DNA from: Streptomyces sp. NA02950
GTDB lineage: Bacteria > Actinomycetota > Actinomycetes > Streptomycetales > Streptomycetaceae
Assembly: GCF_013364155.1 (NCBI RefSeq)
Contig: NZ_CP054916.1
Span: forward strand, 8,896,001-8,960,000
DNA length: 64,000 nt
Reading direction: 5' to 3'
The translations under genes and the position numbers were made by a program. Position 1 is the stretch's first letter. Each line of letters begins with the position of its first letter. Under the pieces are notes generated by a model. That model worked only from the letters and a program-made list of their open reading frames with translations. It searched no databases and was not told where the DNA came from. This document shows, piece by piece, positions 1-8,282 of this stretch.

Positions 1-599
1 TGATCGACCGCGGCGACTACTGGCAGTGCGCCGTCCTCATCCCCAAGGGCCGCGACGAGGAACGCCGCGCCGCCGGTCTCGACCGGTTCCTGGCCGACTT
101 CGCCGAGGCGAACCCCTGGATCGCCGACCGCGAGCCGGAGCTGAAGTCCTGGGACGAGGTGAAGCTGCTGGACGTACGGCTCGAACGGCTCCACCGCTGG
201 CACCGCCCCGGACTGCTGTGCATCGGCGACGCCGCGCACGCCATGTCGCCCGTCTTCGGGATCGGGATCAACCTCGCCGTCGAGGACGCCGTCGCCGCCG
301 CCCGCCATCTCGTCGGGCCCCTGTGCGAGGGCACCGTCGGGCTGGGCGACGTCCGCGCGGTCCAGCGCCGCCGGTGGCCGACCACGGTCGCGACCCAGGC
401 ACTCCAGCGGCTCGCCCATGCCCGGGTCATCGAACCGCTGCTCAGCGGACGTTCACCGGTCGGCAAGGAAGTACGCCCCCTGCGGCTGGCCGATCTGCTG
501 ACCAAGGCGCCATGGCTCAAGCGGGCGCCCGCGTACTTCCTCGCCTACGGCGCGATGCGCGAGCGCCCGCCCGCCGTGTCGCTGCGGCGCCCGGACTGA
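1..599 (+). CDS. FAD-dependent monooxygenase, 3' end only
   Basis: The frame is open from the left edge and stops with TGA at 597-599, so only the last 198 or so residues are present. They contain the GDAAHAMSPVFGIGINLA segment (from about nt 228), the second FAD-contacting motif (GD, then hydrophobic and glycine residues) of the class A flavoprotein hydroxylases (PheA/UbiH type, FAD_binding_3). Enzymes of this family hydroxylate aromatic or polyketide-like substrates with NAD(P)H and oxygen in the cytoplasm. The substrate cannot be read from this fragment and the N-terminal GxGxxG is off the edge. It converges on the permease gene, with 28 bp between the two stops and no obvious hairpin. The family is secure; the precise function is unknown. 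Confidence 0.85.
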   Translation, partial: IDRGDYWQCAVLIPKGRDEERRAAGLDRFLADFAEANPWIADREPELKSWDEVKLLDVRLERLHRWHRPGLLCIGDAAHAMSPVFGIGINLAVEDAVAAARHLVGPLCEGTVGLGDVRAVQRRRWPTTVATQALQRLAHARVIEPLLSGRSPVGKEVRPLRLADLLTKAPWLKRAPAYFLAYGAMRERPPAVSLRRPD

Positions 600-627
600 A
601 CCGGGCGAGCGCACGGAGCCGGACCGC

Positions 628-2148
628 TCAGACGATGCCCTCCGCGATCTCCGCCTGCTCACGGGCGGTCCCGTAACCGGTGGGGGTCCGGTACGAGCGG
701 CGGGCGACGAACCACCAGACGGTGGCCAGGAGCAGCACTACCGCCAGGGCGATGGCGGCGTAGTTCATGGAGTCGACCGTCACCGGGCTGGACTGCGGCA
801 GACAGAACAGCACCGTCACGCAGGCGACCCACACCACCGCCACCCAGCCCACCGGCTTGCTCCAGCGGCCCAGCTGCCACGGCCCCGGACGGAACCGGTC
901 CCCGGCGCGCAGCCGCAGGAAGACCGGGATGGCGTAGGCGGGCGTGATCCCGATGACGTTGATCGCCGTCACCGCGCCGTAGGCGGTCTTGGAGTACAGA
1001 GACGGCAGCGCCAGCACACAGGCGACCACCACCGAAAGCCACACCGCGTGTACCGGGGTCTGGGTACGGGAGCTCACCCGCTGCCACATCCGGGACCCCG
1101 GCAGCGCGCCATCGCGGCTGAACGCGAACACCATCCGGCTGGCCGCCGCCACCTCGGCGTTGCCACAGAACAGCTGCGCCACGATGACGATGAGCAGCAT
1201 GGCGGTGGCACCGCCGGTGCCGAGGGCGTCGATGAGGATCTGCGCCGGGGGCACCCCGGTGTCACTGTTCTGGGTCCCGGCGTAGTCCTGGATGGCGAAC
1301 GTCAGCCCGGCCAGCAGCACGAACCCGGCGGCCCAGGACACCCAGATGGCCCGGACGATCCCGCGCGCGGCGGACACCGAGGCGTTGGAGGTCTCCTCGG
1401 ACAGATGCGCGGAGGCGTCGTACCCGGAGAAGGTGTACTGCGCGAGCAGCAGCCCGATCGCCGCCACATACAGGGGATTCGACCAGCCGGTGTCATTGAC
1501 GAACTCGGTGAACACGAACTCCGGCGACTGGTGGTGGGACGGGACGACCGCCAGCGCCCCGACGATCACGGCCACACCCACCAGATGCCACCACACACTG
1601 ATCGAGTTGAGCACACTGACCAGCCGCACCCCGAACAGATTCAGCACCGCGTGCAGCAGCAGGATGCAGGCGAAGATGACCATGGTCGATTCCGGGGTGG
1701 GATCGAAACCCCACTGGAGCTGGAACAGGGCGCCGGTGAACAGCGCGGCGCCGTAGTCGATTCCGGCGATCGCTCCCAGCAGTCCCAGGAGGTTGAGCCA
1801 GCCGGTGTACCAGCCCCAGGCCCGGCCGCCGAGCCGGTCGGCCATGTAGTACAGCGCACCGGAGGTGGGATACGCACTGGTCACCTCCGCCAGCGCCAGC
1901 CCGACGAACAGCACGAACAGGCCGACTCCGGCCCAGCCCCACAGCATCACCGCCGGACCGCCGGTGCTCAGCCCGAAGCCGTACAGCGTCATACAGCCGG
2001 ACAGGATCGAGATCACCGAGAAACTGATGGCGAAGTTGCCGAAGCCGCCCATCCGGCGGGCCAGGACCGGCTGATAGCCGAGTTCCCGCAGCCGCTGCTC
2101 TTCGTCGTGCTGGGGGGCGTGCCCCGATTGCGACCATGCCGTGGACAT
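628..2148 (-). CDS. APC-family amino acid or polyamine permease
   Basis: A 506-residue protein with about twelve strongly hydrophobic segments and the N-terminal APC signature: RRMGGFGNFAISFSVIS at residues 31-47, followed by a glycine-rich first helix. This is typical of the GABA/choline/amino-acid permease branch, which imports small amino compounds across the cytoplasmic membrane by proton symport. Substrate cannot be assigned. The start is ATG at 2148, with GGAGG about nine bases upstream. It lies 69 bp downstream of the unknown gene that ends at 2218 on the same strand, so the two are probably co-transcribed. Length is normal for the family, and no truncation or frameshift is visible. 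Confidence 0.88.
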   Translation of the reverse strand: MSTAWSQSGHAPQHDEEQRLRELGYQPVLARRMGGFGNFAISFSVISILSGCMTLYGFGLSTGGPAVMLWGWAGVGLFVLFVGLALAEVTSAYPTSGALYYMADRLGGRAWGWYTGWLNLLGLLGAIAGIDYGAALFTGALFQLQWGFDPTPESTMVIFACILLLHAVLNLFGVRLVSVLNSISVWWHLVGVAVIVGALAVVPSHHQSPEFVFTEFVNDTGWSNPLYVAAIGLLLAQYTFSGYDASAHLSEETSNASVSAARGIVRAIWVSWAAGFVLLAGLTFAIQDYAGTQNSDTGVPPAQILIDALGTGGATAMLLIVIVAQLFCGNAEVAAASRMVFAFSRDGALPGSRMWQRVSSRTQTPVHAVWLSVVVACVLALPSLYSKTAYGAVTAINVIGITPAYAIPVFLRLRAGDRFRPGPWQLGRWSKPVGWVAVVWVACVTVLFCLPQSSPVTVDSMNYAAIALAVVLLLATVWWFVARRSYRTPTGYGTAREQAEIAEGIV

Positions 2149-2217
2149 GAAGGTACCTCCGGAATCGGAAAGCGGAGAGCGTTCAACGGAAGGTGGAGGA
2201 GGGCCGAGCGGTGACGC

Positions 2218-3225
2218 TCAGCCGTTCGGCCCGGATCTGGACCCGCCGGCGCCCGCCAGACTGCGGACGCGGGCGCGCAGGAACGTATCCTCGGCCAGTG
2301 CGCGGTCCGCCGGGTCGGGGGTGCGATAGGCCCAGGGGAGCGGGGTGAAGTACGGCCCGAGTGCCTCGAACACGCGGGCGGCGTCGGGGAATTGCAGCGC
2401 TCCCCAGAGCGCGTGCGCCAGATGGTTGAGGTCCAGCGGGGAACGTGTGGTCCGGTCCGTGTGGTCGAACCAGCCGTGCAGCGCCCTGTTCGCGTCCCGG
2501 ACCGCGTCCTCGGTGGCCCAGTGCAGATCCAGCGCCTTCTCGAAGCCGCGCTCCTCCCGGTACCGCTCGACGTGGACGTACAGCGGCAGCACATGCAGCG
2601 GTGACGCCTCGGGCGCGCCCGAGACCACCCACTGCACGAAGTTGACCGCCTCGGCCAGCGAACCGCCGGCCCGCCGCATGTACACGAACTGGAGCATCCG
2701 GTGGTACGCCTCGCGGTTGTACGGATCGCGCCGGTCGGCCTCCGCCAGCAGCCCCCAGGGGCCGGGGAACAGCAGCGGCCCCGGCGGCTCCGTCCGGTGC
2801 TCCGCCATCCGCTGCCCGGTGTCGAGCTGTGCCAGGGCCAGCAGACACACCCAGGGCACGGGGTCCGCCGCTGAGTTGTGCGCGGCCATCCGGCAGGACT
2901 CCCACGCCTCCTGCCACAGCTCCTGGGTGCGCTGGTGTCCCTCCCGGTGGGCGCGGACCGCCCGCTCCACCACCACCCGGGTGTGCATCACCAGCGCCGC
3001 CACGCTCCGCGGCTCCTCGGCTCGCCACGCGTCCACCACATTGGATCCGGCGGCCACCGCGGCCAGCACCTGGGTGCGCTGGGTCCACAGCGCCCAGGTC
3101 GGGGTCTCCGCCAGCAGGTTGCGCATCGAGATCCAGCGGCCGGTCCGCAGGTCCTGCAAGGCGATGCGCAGCCCGTCGTCGTAACCCGCCGGGTGGTAGA
3201 CGGGGCGGAACTCTTCCTCGGCCAT
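2218..3225 (-). CDS. Conserved hypothetical protein, helical repeat-like
   Basis: A 335-residue soluble protein that I do not recognise as a characterised family. It is rich in Trp, Ala and Arg and reads as successive amphipathic helices, for example WALWTQRTQVLAAVAAG and LDLNHLAHALWGALQ, resembling a TPR-like scaffold. There is no signal peptide, membrane segment or catalytic motif. ATG at 3225 is preceded by GGAAAG at a normal distance. It is the first gene of a two-gene leftward unit with the APC permease. It diverges from the glycerol-type operon, with 345 bp between the two starts. It may modulate the transporter or the adjacent metabolism, but that is inference from position only. Confidence 0.7.
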   Translation of the reverse strand: MAEEEFRPVYHPAGYDDGLRIALQDLRTGRWISMRNLLAETPTWALWTQRTQVLAAVAAGSNVVDAWRAEEPRSVAALVMHTRVVVERAVRAHREGHQRTQELWQEAWESCRMAAHNSAADPVPWVCLLALAQLDTGQRMAEHRTEPPGPLLFPGPWGLLAEADRRDPYNREAYHRMLQFVYMRRAGGSLAEAVNFVQWVVSGAPEASPLHVLPLYVHVERYREERGFEKALDLHWATEDAVRDANRALHGWFDHTDRTTRSPLDLNHLAHALWGALQFPDAARVFEALGPYFTPLPWAYRTPDPADRALAEDTFLRARVRSLAGAGGSRSGPNG

Positions 3226-3479
3226 CGGATGACTTTCCTGCGGAGCTGACGTGGACGTGCCGGACGTGGTGCTGAAGTTACTGATGGGGCATCAAGTGGC
3301 GGCTGGTTATCGGGATGTGGGGGATCCTAGGGCATCGCTGTGTCCGGTACATGACCGCGTATCCCGCGGCCGGCCGCACTCGGCCGGTGGTGTGGAGAAT
3401 TGGCACCGGTTCGGGGGCGCCCTTGACGTCGCACGGACCCTGCCACCAGGCTTTTGCGCGCGATCATCGAAACCCACCA

Positions 3480-3544
3480 CGATCGACCGACCCCCGATCG
3501 ATCACCCCACGATCGACCAACCCCCGATCGGGGGAACGCGATCG
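3480..3544. promoter_or_regulatory. Phased CGATCG array, candidate operator
   Basis: Five CGATCG hexamers start at 3480, 3495, 3510, 3525 and 3539, that is at 15, 15, 15 and 14 bp. They form two near-identical 23-bp direct repeats (3478-3500 and 3508-3530, one mismatch). The last repeat extends into the perfect palindrome CCCCCGATCGGGGG at 3521-3534. The array lies just upstream of the ribosome site of the kinase gene and within the divergent intergenic region, so it is a good candidate for cooperative repressor binding. No regulator gene is adjacent. Binding is inferred, not shown. Confidence 0.5.
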
Positions 3545-3570
3545 GCGAACTCCCCTGTGGAGAAAGGGAC

Positions 3571-5073
3571 ATGCTGCCAGCAGAGCGCCGCACCCCCACC
3601 CCGGCCGGCTCCCCGAGCGGGCCGGTGCTCGCCGTCGACCAGGGCACCTCGGGCACCAAGGCACTGGTCGTCTGTCCCGAGCGCGGTGTGATCGGTAACG
3701 GTGCGGCCACCGTGCGCCCCCGTTTCCTGCCCGGCGGATTGGTCGAGGTGGACCCCGCGGCGTTGCTCACCTCGGTCGTCGAGGCCGGACGCCAGGCGCT
3801 CGCGGCGGCGGGGGAACCGGTCGTGGCGGTCGGTCTGGCCAACCAGGGCGAGACCGTGCTCGCCTGGGACCCCGCCACCGGCACTCCGCTGACCGACGCG
3901 CTGGTGTGGCAGGACCGGCGGGCCGAGACGGTGTGCGCCGACCTCGCACCGCACGCGGACACCCTGCGCGAACTGACCGGGCTGCCGCTCGACCCGTACT
4001 TCGCGGCGCCCAAGATGGCGTGGATCCGCCGCCACCTCACCCGCGAAGGTGTGGTCACCACCAGCGACGTCTGGCTGGTGCACCGGCTCACCGGAGCGTT
4101 TGTCACCGACGCCGCCACCGCGGGCCGCACCCAGCTGCTCGACCTGGACCGGGTGGAGTGGTCCCCGAAGGCCCTGGACCTCTACGGGCTGAGCGCCGAG
4201 CGGCTGCCGCGGGTCGTCGACGCCGACACCGCGGTCGGCACCACCACCGCCTTCGGCCCCGAGATCCCCCTCACCGGATTGCTCGTCGACCAGCAGGCCG
4301 CCCTGCTGGCCCAGCGGGTGACCCGGGCGGGCACCGCCAAGTGCACCTACGGCACCGGCGCCTTCCTCCTCGCCCAGACCGGCCCCCGGCCCCGCCGCGG
4401 CAGCCACGGCCTGGTCAGCTGTGTCGCGTGGCGGCTCGGCGGGCGCACCAGCTACTGCCTGGACGGGCAGGTGTACACCGCCGCCTCCGCGGTGCGCTGG
4501 CTCACCGACCTCAAGGTGATCGGCGGGGCCGGGGACCTCGATCCTGTCGGCGGAAGTGTGCCGGACACCGGGGGAGTCACCTTCGTACCGGCGCTCGCCG
4601 GACTCGCGGCGCCGTGGTGGCGCGGCGACGCACGGGGCTCGCTGACCGGGCTGGGCCTGGACACCACCGCGGGCCATCTGGTGCGCGCGCTGTGCGAGGG
4701 CATCGCAGCCCAGGTCGCCGAGATCGCCACCGCCGCCTCCGCCGACCTGGGCGCGCCGCTGACGAGCCTTCGGGTCGACGGCGGGCTGACCCGTTCGGCC
4801 CTCCTCATGCAGACCCAGGCCGATCTGCTGCAACGGCCCGTCGAGGTGTCCGCCCTGCCCGATGTCACCGCGCTGGGCGTGGCCGCCGCCGCCCGGATGG
4901 GACGGGACCCCGGCCTCGACGTCGAACGGGCCGTCCCGGCCTGGGAGCCGTCCGCCGTCTACGAGCCGCGGATCGGCGCGGCCCAGGCCGCCGAACGGCT
5001 GGCCCGCTTCCGCTCGGCCGTGGCCGCGCTGCCGGAGCCCGCGCCACCGGCCGCCCCGCCCGGCGCCGGGTGA
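3571..5073 (+). CDS. FGGY carbohydrate kinase, glycerol kinase-like
   Basis: A 500-residue FGGY kinase. The ATP-binding start DQGTSGTKALVV, the substrate-loop sequence ALVWQDRR, LDPYFAAPKMAWI, DQQAALLAQ, KCTYGTGAFLL and VDGGLTRS all line up with remembered glycerol kinase motifs (GlpK) rather than xylulokinase. It would phosphorylate glycerol, or a related polyol, to the 3-phosphate in the cytoplasm. I chose ATG 3571 because GGAGAAAGGG lies directly upstream. A longer in-frame start at 3454 would translate the CGATCG array into a repetitive basic leader, which is unlikely. The next two genes encode oxidoreductases of the glycerol-3-phosphate dehydrogenase type, supporting the assignment. A different polyol remains possible. 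Confidence 0.82.
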   Translation: MLPAERRTPTPAGSPSGPVLAVDQGTSGTKALVVCPERGVIGNGAATVRPRFLPGGLVEVDPAALLTSVVEAGRQALAAAGEPVVAVGLANQGETVLAWDPATGTPLTDALVWQDRRAETVCADLAPHADTLRELTGLPLDPYFAAPKMAWIRRHLTREGVVTTSDVWLVHRLTGAFVTDAATAGRTQLLDLDRVEWSPKALDLYGLSAERLPRVVDADTAVGTTTAFGPEIPLTGLLVDQQAALLAQRVTRAGTAKCTYGTGAFLLAQTGPRPRRGSHGLVSCVAWRLGGRTSYCLDGQVYTAASAVRWLTDLKVIGGAGDLDPVGGSVPDTGGVTFVPALAGLAAPWWRGDARGSLTGLGLDTTAGHLVRALCEGIAAQVAEIATAASADLGAPLTSLRVDGGLTRSALLMQTQADLLQRPVEVSALPDVTALGVAAAARMGRDPGLDVERAVPAWEPSAVYEPRIGAAQAAERLARFRSAVAALPEPAPPAAPPGAG

Positions 5074-5112
5074 CCGCCACCGCACACGAGCCGCAGCGAG
5101 CAAGGGACCAGC

Positions 5113-6561
5113 ATGACCGTCACGACCACGGGCGACCTCCCGGACGAGGTCTACGACGTGGCCATCGTCGGCGCCGGGGTGGTCGGCAGCGCCATCGCCC
5201 GCGAACTGGCCGGACACCGGCTGCGGATCGCCCTCCTCGAGGCGTCCGACGACGTGGGCAACGGCACGTCGAAGGCCAACACCGCGATTCTGCACACCGG
5301 TTTCGACGCCACCCCGGACACCCTGGAGGCCCGGCTGGTGCGCGACGGCCACCGGCGGCTGAACGCGTACGCCACCGAGGCGGGCATCCCGGTCGAGCGG
5401 CTCGGCGCCCTCCTGGCGGCCTGGGACACCGAACAGCTCGCAGCGCTCCCGGCACTCGCCGAGAAGGCCGTGCGCAACGGCTGCCACGAGACCCGGATCC
5501 TCGGCGCAGACGCGGTCTACGCCCGGGAACCGCGTCTGGGGCCGGGCGCCCTCGGCGCACTCCACGTCCCCGGCGAGAGCGTCATCTGCCCCTGGACGAC
5601 CACGCTCGCCTACGCCACCCAGGCGGTGCGCGCCGGTGTCCACCTCCATCTGCACTGCGCGGTGCGGGCCGTCACCACCGGCGAACCCCACGAGGTGGCC
5701 ACCACCCGCGGTGTGCTGCGCACCCGCCATCTGGTCAACGCCGCGGGCCTGTACGCCGACGAGATCGACCGGCTGCTCGGCCACACCGAGTTCCGGGTGA
5801 CCCCGCGCCGCGGCCAGCTCATCGTCTTCGACAAGTTCGCCCGCGGCCTGGTGAACCACATCCTGCTGCCGGTGCCCACCGCACTCGGCAAGGGGGTGCT
5901 GGTCGCGCCGACCGTCTACGGCAATGTGCTGCTCGGGCCCACCGCCGAGGACCTCGACGACAAGCAGGCCACCGGATCGACGGCCGAAGGGCTCGCCCTC
6001 CTCCGCGAGAAGGGCGCACGCATCATGCCCGAGCTGCTGGACGAGGAGGTCACCGCGGTCTACGCCGGACTGCGCGCCGCCACCGGACACGGCGACTACC
6101 GGATCCGCGCCCACCCCGAGCAGCGCTATGTGACCGTCGGCGGCATCCGCTCCACCGGGCTGACCGCCTCCCTGGCCATCGCCGCCCATGTGGCCGAACT
6201 CCTCACCGGCTGCGGACTGGACCCCGGCCCCGCGCGGAAGCTCGAGCCGGTGCGGATGCCCAACATCGGCGAGGCGTTTCCGCGCCCCTACCAGCGGGCC
6301 GACCTCATCGCCGCCGACCCCGCCTACGGCACCGTCGTCTGCCACTGCGAACGCGTCACCCGCGGCGAGATCCGCGACGCGCTCACCAGCACCGTGCCAC
6401 CGGGCTCCCTCGGCGGCCTCCAGCGCCGTACGCGCGCACTCGGCGGCCGCTGCCAGGGGTTCTCCTGCGGAGCCGCCGTACGCGCCCAGTTCGAGGCGCA
6501 CGGCGGCCCCGGCGCACCTCCCCGCACCCCCGGCACGGCACCGAAGGAGGTCCGGCGATGA
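5113..6561 (+). CDS. FAD-dependent glycerol-3-phosphate dehydrogenase with Bfd-like 2Fe-2S tail
   Basis: A 482-residue flavoprotein. The N-terminus carries a DAO-type Rossmann motif, VAIVGAGVVGSAIAREL (about residues 16-32), and the middle has the DAO fold with TPRRGQLIVFDK. After about residue 400 comes a Bfd-like domain with CHC and then CQGFSC, the spacing expected for a [2Fe-2S] site. Proteins with this layout oxidise sn-glycerol 3-phosphate to dihydroxyacetone phosphate and pass electrons to a partner flavoprotein instead of directly to quinone, as classic GlpD does. ATG 5113 has AAGGGA upstream. The gene lies 39 bp after the kinase, and its stop overlaps the next start by 4 bp, so the three genes are almost certainly one operon. 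Confidence 0.82.
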   Translation: MTVTTTGDLPDEVYDVAIVGAGVVGSAIARELAGHRLRIALLEASDDVGNGTSKANTAILHTGFDATPDTLEARLVRDGHRRLNAYATEAGIPVERLGALLAAWDTEQLAALPALAEKAVRNGCHETRILGADAVYAREPRLGPGALGALHVPGESVICPWTTTLAYATQAVRAGVHLHLHCAVRAVTTGEPHEVATTRGVLRTRHLVNAAGLYADEIDRLLGHTEFRVTPRRGQLIVFDKFARGLVNHILLPVPTALGKGVLVAPTVYGNVLLGPTAEDLDDKQATGSTAEGLALLREKGARIMPELLDEEVTAVYAGLRAATGHGDYRIRAHPEQRYVTVGGIRSTGLTASLAIAAHVAELLTGCGLDPGPARKLEPVRMPNIGEAFPRPYQRADLIAADPAYGTVVCHCERVTRGEIRDALTSTVPPGSLGGLQRRTRALGGRCQGFSCGAAVRAQFEAHGGPGAPPRTPGTAPKEVRR

Positions 6562-7835
6562 CCACTCCGACCGAGCCCGCCACCGCCGCCCCCGGCCGCC
6601 GCCCGCGCACCGTCGATGTGCTGGTCGTCGGCGCCGGACCGGCCGGTCTCGCCGTCGCCGCCCGGCTGGCCGCCGCCGGGCTGGACCGGGTCGAGGTGCT
6701 GGACCGCGAACGGCACGCGGGCGGCATCCCCCGCCACTGCCACCACACCGGATTCGGACTGCGCGATCTGCGGCGAATGATGAACGGCCCGGACTACGCC
6801 CGTCACCACATCGCCACCGCCCTGCGCGCCGGAGCGCGCTTGCGCACCGGTGTCACCGCCACCGGATGGGCGGGCCCGCGCACCCTGGACACCACCGGCC
6901 CCGGTGGTCTGGAACGCATCACCGCCCGGGCCGTGGTCCTCGCCACCGGCGCCCGTGAACGCCCGCGCGACGCACGGCTGGTCCCCGGCGACCGCCCGGC
7001 GGGTGTGCTCACCACCGGCGGGCTCCAGCAGGCCGTCCATGTGCACCACCAGACCGTCGGCCGCCGGGCGGTGGTGGTCGGCGCCGAACACATCAGTTAC
7101 TCGGCCGTCCTCACCCTCCGCCACGCCGGGGCCGAGGTGGCCGCCATGGTCACCGCTCTCCCGCACCACCAGACCGTGTCCGCGTTCGACATCGGGGCCC
7201 GGCTGCGCCGCCCCTTCCCGCTGCTCACCGACACCACCGTGACCGGGCTGACCGGACGGGGGCGGCTGGACGGTGTGCGGGTGCGCCACCGCGACGGCAG
7301 GACCGCGACCATCGCCTGCGACACCGTGGTCTTCACCGGAGACTGGATCCCCGACCACGAACTCGCCCGGAGCGCCGGAATCGCCCTCGACCACGGCACC
7401 CGGGGCCCCGCGGCCGACACCGAGTTCCGCACCGGGGAGCCCGGGGTGTTCGCCGTGGGCAATCTGCTGCACCCCGTCGAAACGGCCGATGTGGCCGCCC
7501 TGGACGGCCGGTTCGCGGCCGGACCGGTGCTGCGCCATCTGACCGACGGACGATGGCCCGCCGACCCGCTGCCGGTGCGCGTCCGCGCGCCACTGCGCTG
7601 GATCGCGCCCAACCGCATCGACCCCGACGGCCCTCGTCCGCCACTGGACCGGTTCACCCTGCGCACCGCCGCGTTTCTGACCCGGCCGGTCCTCACCGTC
7701 CGTCAGGACGGCCGGACGCTTCACCGGCGGTGGGTGCCGCGCACCGTGGCACCCGCCCGGCCGCTCCACCTCGGCGCCGACTGGATCGCCTCGGCGGATC
7801 CGCGCGGCGGACCGGTGCTGATCGCCGTGGACTGA
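6558..7835 (+). CDS. FAD/NAD(P)-binding oxidoreductase, partner of the dehydrogenase
   Basis: A 425-residue pyridine nucleotide-disulfide-type oxidoreductase. It has the FAD motif VLVVGAGPAGLAVAARL (about residues 18-34), ATGARERPR, a second Rossmann segment (VVVGAEHISYSAVLTL) and the terminal FAD motif GVFAVGNLL. There is no redox-active CxxxxC disulfide, so it belongs with the GlpB/HcnB/opine-oxidase-like subunits that accept electrons from a DAO-type partner. ATG 6558 overlaps the upstream stop (ATGA) and has GGAGG at 6546-6550. In other bacteria a kinase-DAO/Bfd-oxidoreductase trio often ends with a small DUF1667 protein; none follows here. Role in glycerol oxidation is inferred from context. 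Confidence 0.75.
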   Translation: MTTPTEPATAAPGRRPRTVDVLVVGAGPAGLAVAARLAAAGLDRVEVLDRERHAGGIPRHCHHTGFGLRDLRRMMNGPDYARHHIATALRAGARLRTGVTATGWAGPRTLDTTGPGGLERITARAVVLATGARERPRDARLVPGDRPAGVLTTGGLQQAVHVHHQTVGRRAVVVGAEHISYSAVLTLRHAGAEVAAMVTALPHHQTVSAFDIGARLRRPFPLLTDTTVTGLTGRGRLDGVRVRHRDGRTATIACDTVVFTGDWIPDHELARSAGIALDHGTRGPAADTEFRTGEPGVFAVGNLLHPVETADVAALDGRFAAGPVLRHLTDGRWPADPLPVRVRAPLRWIAPNRIDPDGPRPPLDRFTLRTAAFLTRPVLTVRQDGRTLHRRWVPRTVAPARPLHLGADWIASADPRGGPVLIAVD

Positions 7836-7877
7836 CCGCGCCGACCCGCGACCGGGACACCGCGGCCTCCCGCGCGC

Positions 7878-8252
7878 TCACAGACCGCGCAGCCGCTCCA
7901 TCTCCCGCCGGTCCCGCTTGGTCGGCCGCCCGGTGCCCCGGTCGCGCAGCCCGATCGGCACCGTGTGCTCGCGCGGTGGCGGAGGAGGACTGTTGTCCAC
8001 GTAGCACTCCACCGCGACAGGCGCTCCGACCCGCTTGCGCACCACCCGCGACACCACCACGACCCGGTCCCGCCCGCCATGGCGCAGCCGCACCTCGTCA
8101 CCGGCGCGCACCACGTGGGCGGGCTTGACCCGCTCGCCGTTGACGCGGACGTGACCGGCGCGGCAGGCCGAGGCCGCCATGGAACGCGTCTTGGTGAGCC
8201 GCACGGACCAGATCCAGCTGTCCACCCGTACGGACCCCTCATCAGAAGCCAT
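7878..8252 (-). CDS. S4-domain RNA-binding protein, HslR/RqcP-like
   Basis: A 124-residue basic protein made essentially of one S4 RNA-binding domain, residues 8-70, with [16 protein letters not shown] and the loop [19 protein letters not shown] typical of Hsp15/HslR. The C-terminal third is Arg-rich ([19 protein letters not shown]). The family binds free 50S subunits carrying stalled peptidyl-tRNA and helps ribosome rescue; actinobacterial members are mostly uncharacterised. It lies between the oxidoreductase (convergent, 42 bp apart) and the divergent lpd gene, whose start is only about 30 bp away, so promoters must overlap. Length is normal. Confidence 0.85.
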   Translation of the reverse strand: MASDEGSVRVDSWIWSVRLTKTRSMAASACRAGHVRVNGERVKPAHVVRAGDEVRLRHGGRDRVVVVSRVVRKRVGAPVAVECYVDNSPPPPPREHTVPIGLRDRGTGRPTKRDRREMERLRGL

Positions 8253-8282
8253 ACTCCGACTCTAATGTCTAAGGTGCGACGC

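Noticed and set aside
3502..6501. A 999-codon open frame on the minus strand under the kinase/dehydrogenase genes
   Set aside because: Gly/Arg/Val-biased sequence with no domain. It is the codon-position shadow of the genuine plus-strand genes, common at this GC content.
3906..7835. A 1309-codon plus-strand frame
   Set aside because: Only its last third (from 6558) is a real protein. The earlier part is an Arg/Pro-rich shadow of the kinase and dehydrogenase genes in another frame.
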